A stretch of DNA of 64,000 bases from assembly GCA_949287525.1 (NCBI GenBank), contig CASEGL010000004.1:1-64000 (forward strand), written 5' to 3'. Each line of letters begins with the position of its first letter. Within the stretch, counting starts at the first letter, position 1. The notes beneath the pieces were generated by a model. That model saw nothing but the letters and a program-made list of their open reading frames with translations, ran no database searches and was not told the DNA's origin. Made by a program: the position numbers and the translations under genes. Of this stretch, positions 1 to 7,404 are shown piece by piece. This DNA is from an uncultured Rikenellaceae bacterium. Lineage in GTDB: Bacteria > Bacteroidota > Bacteroidia > Bacteroidales > Rikenellaceae.

Positions 1-2299
1 TGAAACCGGCCCGCAGGGTCCTCAGGGAGAGCAGGGTGAAACCGGCCCGCAGGGTCCTCAGGGAGAGCAGGGTGAAACCGGCCCGCAGGGTCCTCAGGGT
101 ATCCCTGGCCAGAACGCTGACAAAGTCTATTACGTGCCCGGCGTAGAGGGCAAGGAAGATGGCTACTGGGTTAAGGTCACGGAACCCGCTGACGGCAGCG
201 CTCCGATCCGCGAAGTGACGACCGAGAACTGGTACCGCTTCCCGGAAGGCACCGTAACGGCCATCTGGGATGCCGAGAACGGTTACCTCATTCTGAACAA
301 TGTCGAGAACTCTGACAAACCCGTAAAGATCCAGCTCTTCAGCATGCTGCAGTCGCTGGCATTCGTTCCCTCCATCATCGAGTCCGAACTCGGTATGGGT
401 GCGATCGACTTCTATTCGATCTGGGACAACGTCGGCGTAATACTGTCCAACAACGCAAAAGCAACCTACCGTCTCAACCCGAACAACGCCAAGGTATCGG
501 ACATCGAGTGGTCGTTCATCGACCGCAATGTCACCACGCGTGTAGCCGGTGACGAAACCGACCTGCTGGGTATCGAGGGCGAGCCTGTCAGCGACAACCA
601 GGGCGGCCTGACGTTCGATGTTGTTCTCAAGGACGGTGACAAACTGGATGCGCTGAACAAGGCCAACAAAGAAGCCATCGTTGCTCTGCGTGCCTACAAC
701 GGCGAGTCCGAGATCGTTTCCGACTATGCCGTTGTGAAGAAAACCGACCTGAAAGACTTTGCCATCATCGACAAGATCGCATGGGACGAGGATGGTGACG
801 TCGAGAAATACAGCACGACCGTACCTGCCAATGCAGCTGTTTACGACGCTACGCTGCTCTACACCGGCGAACTCGACCTGCTGACGCTCGTAGAGACCTA
901 CGAGGAGACCGAGCTGCAGGATCTGCTGAGCACCATCGGTGTTGAACCGGAGTACGTATTCTCGAAACCGGCTACCTATCTGGGTTCGGACGACACCAAC
1001 CAGCAGGCCTTCGTAACGCTCGACGGCAGCATCGTGAAGGTGAGCGACGAGTACGGCACGGCAGCCATCAACCGTACGCCGATCTTCAAGGTCAGCTCGC
1101 AGGTTGCAGGCCGTGAGATCGCTTCCTGCTACATCAAGGTGAAGATCACCAAAGAGGCACAGGAGCCGCAGGGTGACTTCAACGTGGTTTGGAACCTCGG
1201 CAACATCGAGTACACCACCATCAATGCGGCAACCGGCAACAACTACGTTTACGCATGGGAAGACTTCAACTCGAAAGTTCTCAAGGAGCTTGGCATCGAC
1301 ATGAAGGTATTCGCCGAGCGCTACAACGAGCCGACCAACGACATCGCAACCCAGAACATGGCTGGTGTAACCGTCATCAACACCCCGCTGGCTGAAGTTG
1401 AGACCACGACCGAGCCGCTGACGATCAACGTCACCAACCAGGCTCTCGTAAACGACGGCGCCGCCAAGAAGATTGTCATCACCTACACGGCTAAGGACAA
1501 CATGCAGGACAAAAACGTCATCATCACGGTGAACTTCGCCGTTGTGGACAACTGCGTGCTGCCGAAACTGAGCGACAACTATCTGATCGCTGCCAACACG
1601 GTAGGCGTGAAAGGCAAACTGATTGGTACGACCTATGAGCTGCACAGCACGATGGTCGAACACTTCACCAACTACCTGGCCGACTACACCGTATCGGGCA
1701 ACCACAACCAGAACGACATGTACTTCGAGCTCTACCCGATGGGACAGGTTGGTGCAACCGTCACCAACACGGGCGACTACAAGACGCAGGAGATCCAGCT
1801 CACCGAAACCTTCAAGGCAGGTGAAGCAAGCCGCGACTACAAAGTCCGTCTCGTCATCCCGCGTGCCAACGGTCAGGAGAGCTGCGTAGTAGCCTACACC
1901 GTACGCTTCTTCAACCCGTTCGCCATGTCGATCGACCCGATCACGCTGAAGACGACCAATCTCGGCGACAGCGCAGACATCGCTCCGCTGGTAGTGATCC
2001 GTGATATCGATGACAAAGTTGTTTACGAAAACGAGACCTTCACGGCATACGCTAAAGAGGTTTACAACCTCGACGCAACTTCCGGTATCGTATTCAACTA
2101 CGACATCGACTTCGGTCCGGAGTTCGGCAGCTACCTGACGCTGAACGGCGACACGGTAACCTGGGACAACGGCGGTGCGCTCCTCGTCAATGATCTGGAG
2201 GCCGAGTCGATCGTAACGGTAACTGTTCCCGGCATCGCTGACCTCAAAGGCACGGGTACGATCACCGTACTCTCCTCGGAGAACAGCAAGAACAACTAA
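1..2299 (+). CDS. Collagen-repeat surface protein (5' partial)
   Basis: The reading frame is open from the first base, so the start lies upstream of the window; the GTG at 134 is only an internal codon. The first 33 or so codons are Gly-X-Y collagen-like triplets rich in Pro, Gln and Glu, followed by about 730 residues rich in Thr, Asn, Val and Asp with alternating beta-strand character, as in large Bacteroidales cell-surface proteins. The segment just after the collagen triplets resembles the stretch that often follows such repeats in Bacteroides and Alistipes (DUF4988-like, from memory). No catalytic motif, C-terminal sorting domain or membrane anchor is visible, so any lipoprotein or signal sequence would be in the missing N-terminus. 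A surface or adhesin-like role is inference. The gene ends at TAA before a cluster of hairpins. Confidence 0.8.
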   Translation, partial: ETGPQGPQGEQGETGPQGPQGEQGETGPQGPQGIPGQNADKVYYVPGVEGKEDGYWVKVTEPADGSAPIREVTTENWYRFPEGTVTAIWDAENGYLILNNVENSDKPVKIQLFSMLQSLAFVPSIIESELGMGAIDFYSIWDNVGVILSNNAKATYRLNPNNAKVSDIEWSFIDRNVTTRVAGDETDLLGIEGEPVSDNQGGLTFDVVLKDGDKLDALNKANKEAIVALRAYNGESEIVSDYAVVKKTDLKDFAIIDKIAWDEDGDVEKYSTTVPANAAVYDATLLYTGELDLLTLVETYEETELQDLLSTIGVEPEYVFSKPATYLGSDDTNQQAFVTLDGSIVKVSDEYGTAAINRTPIFKVSSQVAGREIASCYIKVKITKEAQEPQGDFNVVWNLGNIEYTTINAATGNNYVYAWEDFNSKVLKELGIDMKVFAERYNEPTNDIATQNMAGVTVINTPLAEVETTTEPLTINVTNQALVNDGAAKKIVITYTAKDNMQDKNVIITVNFAVVDNCVLPKLSDNYLIAANTVGVKGKLIGTTYELHSTMVEHFTNYLADYTVSGNHNQNDMYFELYPMGQVGATVTNTGDYKTQEIQLTETFKAGEASRDYKVRLVIPRANGQESCVVAYTVRFFNPFAMSIDPITLKTTNLGDSADIAPLVVIRDIDDKVVYENETFTAYAKEVYNLDATSGIVFNYDIDFGPEFGSYLTLNGDTVTWDNGGALLVNDLEAESIVTVTVPGIADLKGTGTITVLSSENSKNN
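2..100 (+). repeat. 36-bp tandem repeat encoding collagen-like triplets
   Basis: Two complete identical 36-bp units (2-37 and 38-73) and a third identical for about 25 bp before it diverges. Each unit encodes 12 residues, four Gly-X-Y triplets. The array continues past the left edge, so the copy number is unknown. Identity at the DNA level suggests recent slippage or homogenisation. Confidence 0.9.
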
Positions 2300-2311
2300 C
2301 TAATGCCCCCT

Positions 2312-2338
2312 GTTCCGGAGGCGTAGAGCCTCCGGAAC
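2312..2338 (+). terminator. Perfect 11-bp hairpin after the collagen-repeat gene
   Basis: Arms 2312-2322 and 2328-2338 are perfect inverted repeats with a 5-nt loop, 12 nt after the stop codon. No U-run follows directly. A second hairpin (about 2348-2372) lies just downstream. Confidence 0.45.
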
Positions 2339-2432
2339 ATCCTCTTGGGGGAGGCCCCTTCGGGGGTCTTCTCCTCACTTTGCCGGACGAATATCCGATA
2401 AACCGGCAAAACGACAAATCTCATTGTCTCCC

Positions 2433-2502
2433 GTCCCGGAGACCGACAGCACACCTCCGGGACAACTTGGGGGAGGCCCCTTCGGGGGTCTCCTCCTTTT
2501 TT
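2433..2502 (+). terminator. Hairpin pair with T-run, likely the main terminator
   Basis: A 9-bp stem (2433-2441 with 2455-2463) is followed by a GC-rich stem-loop at 2472-2496 and a run of six T at 2497-2502. The second stem-loop is a near-exact copy of the one at about 2348-2372, so the two-hairpin arrangement appears twice in 190 bp. An 8-bp inverted repeat (2379-2386 with 2403-2410) lies between the copies. Confidence 0.65.
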
Positions 2503-2530
2503 ATACCTGCCGATCCGGCTGTCCGTCCGG

Positions 2531-2577
2531 CAAAAAGAAGGGGCGCCCCGATCTGATGATCGGGGCGCCCCTTTGTG
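2531..2577 (-). terminator. Rho-independent terminator of efp
   Basis: A perfect 14-bp inverted repeat (2540-2553 with 2558-2571) has a 4-nt loop. Read on the minus strand it is followed by a T-rich tail and lies 27 bp after the efp stop. Confidence 0.85.
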
Positions 2578-2597
2578 TAATCAATCGTCCGGTCGAA

Positions 2598-3164
2598 CTA
2601 TTTGATACGCTCGTAGTACTCGCGGGTGCGGGTATCGACGCGGATCTTGTCGCCCGTGTTGATGAACAGCGGCACCTTCACCGTTGCGCCCGTATTCACG
2701 GTAGCAGCCTTGAGCGAGTTCGACGAAGCGGTATCGCCCTTGACGCCGGGTTCGGTGTAGGTCACCTCCATATCCACGATGGGGGGCAGTTCGGCCGACA
2801 GTACAATCTCCTTGTCGGTGTGGAACATCACCTCGACGATCTGACCGTCGGTCATCAGGTCGGCGTTCTCGATCATGTTCTTGTCGATGGTAATCTCCTC
2901 GAACGTTTCGGTGTGCATGAAGTGCGCACCCAGGTCGTCCTCATAGGTAAACTGATAGGGACGGCGCTCTACACGCACGGGTTCGATCTTTTCGCCTGCC
3001 GAGAAGGTATTCTCGATGATGCGGCCGTTCTCGAGGTTTTTCAGTTTGGTGCGAACGAAAGCGGGGCCTTTGCCCGGTTTCACATGCAGGAACTCCACAA
3101 CACTGTAAGTCTTGCCGTTGAGTTCGATGCACATACCGTTCTTGATGTCTGCGGTCGTAGCCAT
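2598..3164 (-). CDS. efp: Elongation factor P
   Basis: The 188-residue product has the usual EF-P length and the three beta-barrel layout: a KOW-like N-terminal domain and two OB-like domains. The tip loop reads [10 protein letters not shown], with Lys32 at the position that is modified in many bacteria. EF-P enters the ribosome between the P and E sites and relieves stalling at polyproline runs. No EpmA or EpmB homologue is seen nearby, so the modification state cannot be inferred. The gene is monocistronic, with its own promoter and a strong terminator. The ATG at 3164 is the only start that fits the family N-terminus. Confidence 0.97.
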   Translation of the reverse strand: MATTADIKNGMCIELNGKTYSVVEFLHVKPGKGPAFVRTKLKNLENGRIIENTFSAGEKIEPVRVERRPYQFTYEDDLGAHFMHTETFEEITIDKNMIENADLMTDGQIVEVMFHTDKEIVLSAELPPIVDMEVTYTEPGVKGDTASSNSLKAATVNTGATVKVPLFINTGDKIRVDTRTREYYERIK

Positions 3165-3241
3165 TTGTCGTTATGTTTTTCTGATTGGTTTATGATTCGT
3201 CTCTGCAACGGTTGTCTGCCGACATAACGACAGGCAACCGA

Positions 3242-3249
3242 CAAATTTA
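3242..3249 (-). promoter_or_regulatory. -7 box of the efp promoter
   Basis: On the minus strand this reads TAAATTTG, matching the Bacteroidetes -7 consensus TAnnTTTG, about 77 bp upstream of the efp start. No clear -33 TTTG is seen. Confidence 0.55.
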
Positions 3250-3340
3250 CGATGTTTTTCGCAGATATGAAAATCGTTCGTCCGACTGGAGGCCTTCCCC
3301 GCCCCATTTTCCGCTCACGCATCATTTCCCCGCTCTTTTT

Positions 3341-3372
3341 TTTGGTTTATTTTATAAACTACTTTATATTTG
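3341..3372 (+). promoter_or_regulatory. Promoter of the membrane protein/regulator pair
   Basis: TTTG at 3341-3344, a 20-bp spacer, then TATATTTG at 3365-3372: a full match to the Bacteroidetes sigma consensus. The predicted transcript starts about 28 nt before the ATG at 3407. Confidence 0.8.
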
Positions 3373-3406
3373 CATCGCATTCAAACCCCAAAAAAGACAA
3401 ACGACT

Positions 3407-4030
3407 ATGGAAACGAACGAGAACACCCTCGACCCCAGGCGAAGTCTGGAACTGATTGCCGACATGGTGGCCAACAGCCGCCGCCGGCTGGAACGCCACA
3501 TCGGAACGCCGCTGCTGGCGTGGGGCATCGTCATCACAGCGGTAACGGTGGCCGTATGGGGCGCACTCACCGCAACGGGCAACCCGCTCTGGAACCTGCT
3601 CTGGTTTGCCATCCCGCTGATCGGATGGCCGCTCGACCGGCTCACGCGCCGGCGCCTCGACACCGAACCGGCAGCCCGCACCTGGTTCGACGGCATGCTT
3701 TCGGGCATCTGGACCCTTTTCGGCGGCGTGGCCATCGGGCTGGGCTGCATAGCGGTCGCCCTGCCGCTGCTGCACATCACCTCCCTCCCCCTCCCGATCG
3801 TACAGCTGCTCATCCTGCTCCTGGGCTTTGCCAACGGCGCGACCGGCATCCTGCTGCACAACCATGCGATGCTGGCCATCGGCATCCTCACCGCCGTGCC
3901 GGGTACTGCCTTCGCTTTTTCGATTGCCGGATATGACGTACTTTTGCTCTTTGCCGGCATTGCCGCACTGAATGTAATCGTACCGGGCTGGCTGCTCAAC
4001 CGCCGGGCCCGCAAAGGCGAACAGCTATGA
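3407..4030 (+). CDS. Polytopic membrane protein paired with a winged-helix regulator
   Basis: A 207-residue protein with a charged N-terminal stretch of about 35 residues followed by roughly five hydrophobic segments (about residues 39-57, 62-78, 101-122, 130-150 and 157-195) and a basic C-terminus. No enzymatic motif is visible and I do not recognise the family. The ATG at 3407 was chosen over the longer open frame because it sits about 28 nt downstream of a consensus promoter. Its last four bases overlap the start of the regulator gene (ATGA at 4027-4030), so the two are translationally coupled. In this arrangement the small regulator often controls the membrane protein; that role is inference. 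Confidence 0.8.
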   Translation: METNENTLDPRRSLELIADMVANSRRRLERHIGTPLLAWGIVITAVTVAVWGALTATGNPLWNLLWFAIPLIGWPLDRLTRRRLDTEPAARTWFDGMLSGIWTLFGGVAIGLGCIAVALPLLHITSLPLPIVQLLILLLGFANGATGILLHNHAMLAIGILTAVPGTAFAFSIAGYDVLLLFAGIAALNVIVPGWLLNRRARKGEQL

Positions 4031-4320
4031 AATTCAAGGAACTGGATCCCCTGCTTCACTCCGAATTGCGGCTGGCCGTCATGTCGCTGCTGATGAGCGT
4101 CGAGGAGGCCGACTTCGGCTACCTGCGCGAACAGACGGGCGCCACGGCCGGCAACCTGAGCGTGCAGATCGACAAACTGCAGAAGGCCGGCTACATACGG
4201 GTCGAGAAGACCTTCCGCGGCCGGATGCCCCGCACGGTTTGCGTCGTCACCGAAGAGGGCATCAACGCCTTCGAAGCCTATGCCGAAGCGCTGAAGAGCT
4301 ACCTGACGCCCCGCGGCTGA
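4027..4320 (+). CDS. Winged-helix transcriptional regulator (HTH_34-type)
   Basis: This 97-residue protein is almost entirely one winged-helix DNA-binding domain. It has an N-terminal helix typical of the family (LHSELRLAVMSLL), a recognition helix around GNLSVQIDKLQKAGYI, and a wing with the basic segment KTFRGRMPRT followed by TEEG. Proteins of this size and pattern belong to the MarR/ArsR-like HTH_34 group and bind DNA as dimers. It overlaps the upstream membrane-protein gene by 4 bp and probably regulates its own operon. No effector-binding domain is present, so any ligand sensing must use the short helical parts. Confidence 0.88.
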   Translation: MKFKELDPLLHSELRLAVMSLLMSVEEADFGYLREQTGATAGNLSVQIDKLQKAGYIRVEKTFRGRMPRTVCVVTEEGINAFEAYAEALKSYLTPRG

Positions 4321-4339
4321 GGAGGAGTGCTTAAAAGCC

Positions 4340-4381
4340 GAGCGGCCGGCATTGTCTCCTGTAGGGACATGCCGGCCGCTC
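4340..4381. terminator. Bidirectional terminator between convergent genes
   Basis: A perfect 13-bp inverted repeat (4340-4352 with 4369-4381) between the convergent regulator and ubiX genes. On the minus strand a short T-run follows within a few bases; on the plus strand the tail is T-poor. Confidence 0.65.
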
Positions 4382-4397
4382 CGTATGACAGATGCAT

Positions 4398-4958
4398 CTA
4401 TTCCTGCTCCCCGCCCCAGCGGAACCCCTCGACAGGTAGTCCCAGCACACGCAGGACACGCTGCGAAACGGTCGCGCACAGCGCCTCGACCTCCTGCGGA
4501 CGGGCATAGAGAGCCGGAGCGGCCGGCAGCACGACGGCGCCGCACTCCGACAGCGTGGTGAGGTTGCGCAGATGAATCGTGCTGAGGGGCGTCTCGCGCA
4601 CCACCAGCACCAACGGGCGCCGCTCCTTGAGCATCACGTCGGCGGCACGTCCGATCAGGTCGGCCGACACGCCGGCAGCCATCCGGCCGACGCTCCCCAT
4701 CGAACAGGGAACCACAACCATCGCTTCGTAATCGGCCGAACCCGAAGCGGGCGGCGCAAACAGATCTTCGTTGTCGAACAGGCGGATGCGCGGATCACTC
4801 GGCAGCCGTTCGCCCTCGTAGTCCATCACCTCGCGCCCGTGGCGGCTGACCACGACGCCGATCTGCTCCAGATCGCCGACGCGGCACAACAGGTCGATGG
4901 TCTGACGGGCATAAATGGCGCCGCTCGCCCCCGTCACCGCTACCAGAATCTTCTTCAT
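4398..4958 (-). CDS. ubiX: Flavin prenyltransferase UbiX
   Basis: The 186-residue product starts MKKILVAVTGASGAIYA, the FMN-binding N-terminus of UbiX/Pad1 flavoproteins, and has the conserved VVPCSMGS and ERRPLVLVVRETPL segments. UbiX links a dimethylallyl group to FMN, giving the prenylated cofactor used by UbiD-type decarboxylases. The frame is open further upstream, but the ATG at 4958 matches the family N-terminus and overlaps the deacetylase stop by four bases (ATGA on the minus strand), showing coupling to that gene. No ubiD partner lies in the window. Confidence 0.95.
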   Translation of the reverse strand: MKKILVAVTGASGAIYARQTIDLLCRVGDLEQIGVVVSRHGREVMDYEGERLPSDPRIRLFDNEDLFAPPASGSADYEAMVVVPCSMGSVGRMAAGVSADLIGRAADVMLKERRPLVLVVRETPLSTIHLRNLTTLSECGAVVLPAAPALYARPQEVEALCATVSQRVLRVLGLPVEGFRWGGEQE

Positions 4959-5647
4959 CGCCGCAATTTTTCCGACACCGGCACTACGACCGGTTCGCCG
5001 ACAAAAGCCATCTCCTCCCCCTGCGGGCAGGCCGTCGGCAATGACAATGTCTTGAACAGATAACCCTGATCGCGGATATATTCGATGGCCCGCGGCAGGG
5101 CATAGCGGGTACGCGGAAACGCCTTCCACGAATCGTGGAACACCACGATCGAGCCGCCGCGCACCTGTTGCGTAACGTTGCGCAGCACCCGTTCGGGCGA
5201 CACCGCGGGATTGTAGTCGCCGCTGAGTACGCTGCCCATCACCAGATGATAGCGCGTTGAGAGCAGCGCGGCCTGCCGGCGCGTAATACGTCCGTAGGGA
5301 GGACGGTACAGATCGGACCCGATCAACTGATTGCCCAGATCCACATCGTTTACATACTCCTCTTCCGATACGCTCCACCCCTTGAGATGGCTGTAGGAGT
5401 GGTTACCGATCCGATGCCCCCCTTCCAGGATGGCGCGAAACAGGTCGGGATGGCGATCGACATTACGCCCCAGGCAGAAAAACGTCGCCTTGACGCCATA
5501 CGCTGCCAGCACCTCCAGCACCCAGGGGGTCACCTCCGGCGTCGGGCCGTCATCGAACGTCAGGAATACGCCGTCGCGATCCGGCACGTCCCACGTCATG
5601 GGAGGCAGCACGTGTTGCAGAATTTTATAGACAGTCGGTCCGAACAT
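4955..5647 (-). CDS. Polysaccharide deacetylase family protein (NodB domain)
   Basis: The 230-residue protein carries the NodB homology domain. Motif 1 is TFDDGP with Asp32 and Asp33; motif 2 is HSYSH with metal ligands His83 and His87; motif 3 is RPPYGR; later segments include SGDYNP and FHDS. These are the metal-dependent carbohydrate esterase 4 residues that remove N-acetyl groups from peptidoglycan or other amino sugars. There is no obvious cleavable signal peptide, though residues 4-17 are mildly hydrophobic, so the location is uncertain. It precedes ubiX with a 4-bp overlap. Confidence 0.92.
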   Translation of the reverse strand: MFGPTVYKILQHVLPPMTWDVPDRDGVFLTFDDGPTPEVTPWVLEVLAAYGVKATFFCLGRNVDRHPDLFRAILEGGHRIGNHSYSHLKGWSVSEEEYVNDVDLGNQLIGSDLYRPPYGRITRRQAALLSTRYHLVMGSVLSGDYNPAVSPERVLRNVTQQVRGGSIVVFHDSWKAFPRTRYALPRAIEYIRDQGYLFKTLSLPTACPQGEEMAFVGEPVVVPVSEKLRR

Positions 5648-5793
5648 CGTTCCTGTTTTCTCTAAACATTACCGACCCGCCGCAGCCAAAGCCGCCATCG
5701 GGCCGCATACAGGCCGGAGGCCGTACAACGCGCCGCTCCTCCGACCGATTCGGAAAAAGGCGGCCGTTCCGACGCGCCGCCCCGTTATTGACA

Positions 5794-5827
5794 GAACGGA
5801 GGAACGGGCTGATCCGCTCCTCCGTTC
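5794..5827 (-). terminator. Hairpin after metK
   Basis: Perfect 10-bp arms at 5794-5803 and 5818-5827, starting 9 bp after the metK stop. The minus-strand tail is not U-rich, so termination strength is uncertain. The rest of 5648-5836 shows no gene. Confidence 0.45.
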
Positions 5828-5836
5828 CGAAAGTGC

Positions 5837-7126
5837 TTACAAATTGAACTCGCGACGCAGACGATCCACCTCGTCGAGTTTCTCCCAGCCGAAGAATTCG
5901 ACATCGCGCTGCACCGGACAGCCGTTCTCGTACACCGTCACCGCTTTCGTATAGGGGCGGTTGCCGAAGTGGCCGTACGAAGCGGTTGCCTCGAAGATCG
6001 GGTTCTTCAGACCGAACCGCTCGACGATCGCCGCGGGCGAAAGGTCGAACAGTCCCTCGATGCGGCGTGCAATCTCGCTGTCGGACTCGCGTACGCGCGC
6101 CGTGCCGTAGGTGTCCACGAAAACGCTCAGCGGATAGGAGATGCCGATGGCATAGGAGAGCTGCACCAGCACCTGGTCGGCGATGCCTGCCGCCACCATG
6201 TTCTTGGCAATATGTCGTGCGGCATAGGCTGCCGAACGGTCTACCTTCGAGGAATCCTTGCCGGAGAAGGCGCCGCCGCCGTGGGCGCCGCGGCCGCCGT
6301 AGGTATCGACGATGATCTTGCGACCCGTGACGCCCGTATCGCCGTGAGGGCCGCCGATCACGAACTTGCCCGTCGGATTGACGTACAGGAGATAGTCGTC
6401 GCCGATCAGGTCGGCCAGTTTGTCGTTGGCACGTTGCAGACGCGCCTTGACACGCGGGATCAGGATGCTGCGCACATCGTCCTCGATCCGTTTGCACATC
6501 TGCCGCTCGGCCTCCTTCTCGGAAACGCTGCCGCCGGCGCGGACAAATTCGTCGTGCTGGGTCGATACCACGATGGTATGCACCCTCACCGGGCAGCCCG
6601 ACTCGTCGTATTCGATGGTCACCTGGCTCTTGGCATCGGGACGCAGATAGGGCATCTCGTTGTGTTCGCGGCGGATAACGGCCAGCTCCTTCATGATGAC
6701 CTGCGCCAGGATGAGCGTGGCGGGCATGAACTCGCGCGTCTCGTCGCAGGCATAGCCGAACATGATGCCCTGGTCTCCGGCACCCTGAGCCGCCTCGTCC
6801 TCCTGTACGACGCCCTGGTTGATGTCGGGACTCTGCTCGTGAATGGCCGAGAGAATGCCGCAGGAGTTGCCGTCGAACATGTATTCGCTTTTGGTATAGC
6901 CGATCCGGTTGATGACGCCGCGCGCCACGCCCTGCACATCGACATACGCATCCGAACGCACCTCTCCGGCCACGACAACCAGTCCTGTCGTACACAGCGT
7001 CTCGCAGGCTACTTTGGCGTCGCGGTCGCGGCGCAGGAACTCGTCGAGGATCGCATCCGAAATCTGATCCGAGATTTTGTCGGGGTGTCCTTCCGACACA
7101 GCCTCCGACGTAAATAAGAATGCCAT
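5837..7126 (-). CDS. metK: S-adenosylmethionine synthase
   Basis: The 429-residue product has the MetK signatures: [20 protein letters not shown] at the N-terminus (ATP and metal binding), the [10 protein letters not shown] loop, and the glycine-rich [23 protein letters not shown] segment of the phosphate-binding site. It joins methionine and ATP to give S-adenosylmethionine with release of phosphate and pyrophosphate. It is about 40 residues longer than the E. coli enzyme, as is common in Bacteroidetes. It stands alone behind a leader of about 200 nt with several hairpins, suggesting RNA-level control. Confidence 0.97.
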   Translation of the reverse strand: MAFLFTSEAVSEGHPDKISDQISDAILDEFLRRDRDAKVACETLCTTGLVVVAGEVRSDAYVDVQGVARGVINRIGYTKSEYMFDGNSCGILSAIHEQSPDINQGVVQEDEAAQGAGDQGIMFGYACDETREFMPATLILAQVIMKELAVIRREHNEMPYLRPDAKSQVTIEYDESGCPVRVHTIVVSTQHDEFVRAGGSVSEKEAERQMCKRIEDDVRSILIPRVKARLQRANDKLADLIGDDYLLYVNPTGKFVIGGPHGDTGVTGRKIIVDTYGGRGAHGGGAFSGKDSSKVDRSAAYAARHIAKNMVAAGIADQVLVQLSYAIGISYPLSVFVDTYGTARVRESDSEIARRIEGLFDLSPAAIVERFGLKNPIFEATASYGHFGNRPYTKAVTVYENGCPVQRDVEFFGWEKLDEVDRLRREFNL

Positions 7127-7333
7127 TTTAAAATTTCTTTACGGAATCCCCTCGCCCGCAGGCGGACAGACTCCCATTACACGATAAAGATTTTAAAATG
7201 GAAATTTTTGGGCTCTTGTAGAAAACCGTTCGTCGGTTCCTAAAGAAAATCGAAACGCTTCTTTAGCGATTTTTTTACGTGGTTTGCAAGCGGCCAAATC
7301 TTTCCACTGTCCGAAGCCCCGCTTCGGGCGGCA
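7127..7333 (-). ncRNA. Structured 5' leader of metK (possible riboswitch)
   Basis: The stretch between the -7 box and the metK start holds several inverted repeats on the minus strand: a 7-bp stem with a 3-nt loop at 7311-7327, next to the predicted transcription start; an 8-bp stem whose arms read CTAAAGAA and TTCTTTAG around 7236-7266; and a 5-bp AACCG/CGGTT stem around 7224-7240. No known SAM riboswitch core could be matched by eye. It may be a ligand- or protein-responsive leader. Confidence 0.35.
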
Positions 7334-7341
7334 CAAAGATA
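7334..7341 (-). promoter_or_regulatory. -7 box of the metK promoter
   Basis: On the minus strand the box reads TATCTTTG, matching TAnnTTTG. It predicts a 5' untranslated region of about 200 nt. Confidence 0.6.
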
Positions 7342-7404
7342 CGAAAAAATGTCGGAATTGATACGCCCCGCCGCTTTTTCGCGGTCACACCCAGCCGCAT
7401 ACGG

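Noticed and set aside
2..100. Tandem repeat as a CRISPR array
   Set aside because: Units are contiguous without spacers, are in frame, and encode collagen triplets.
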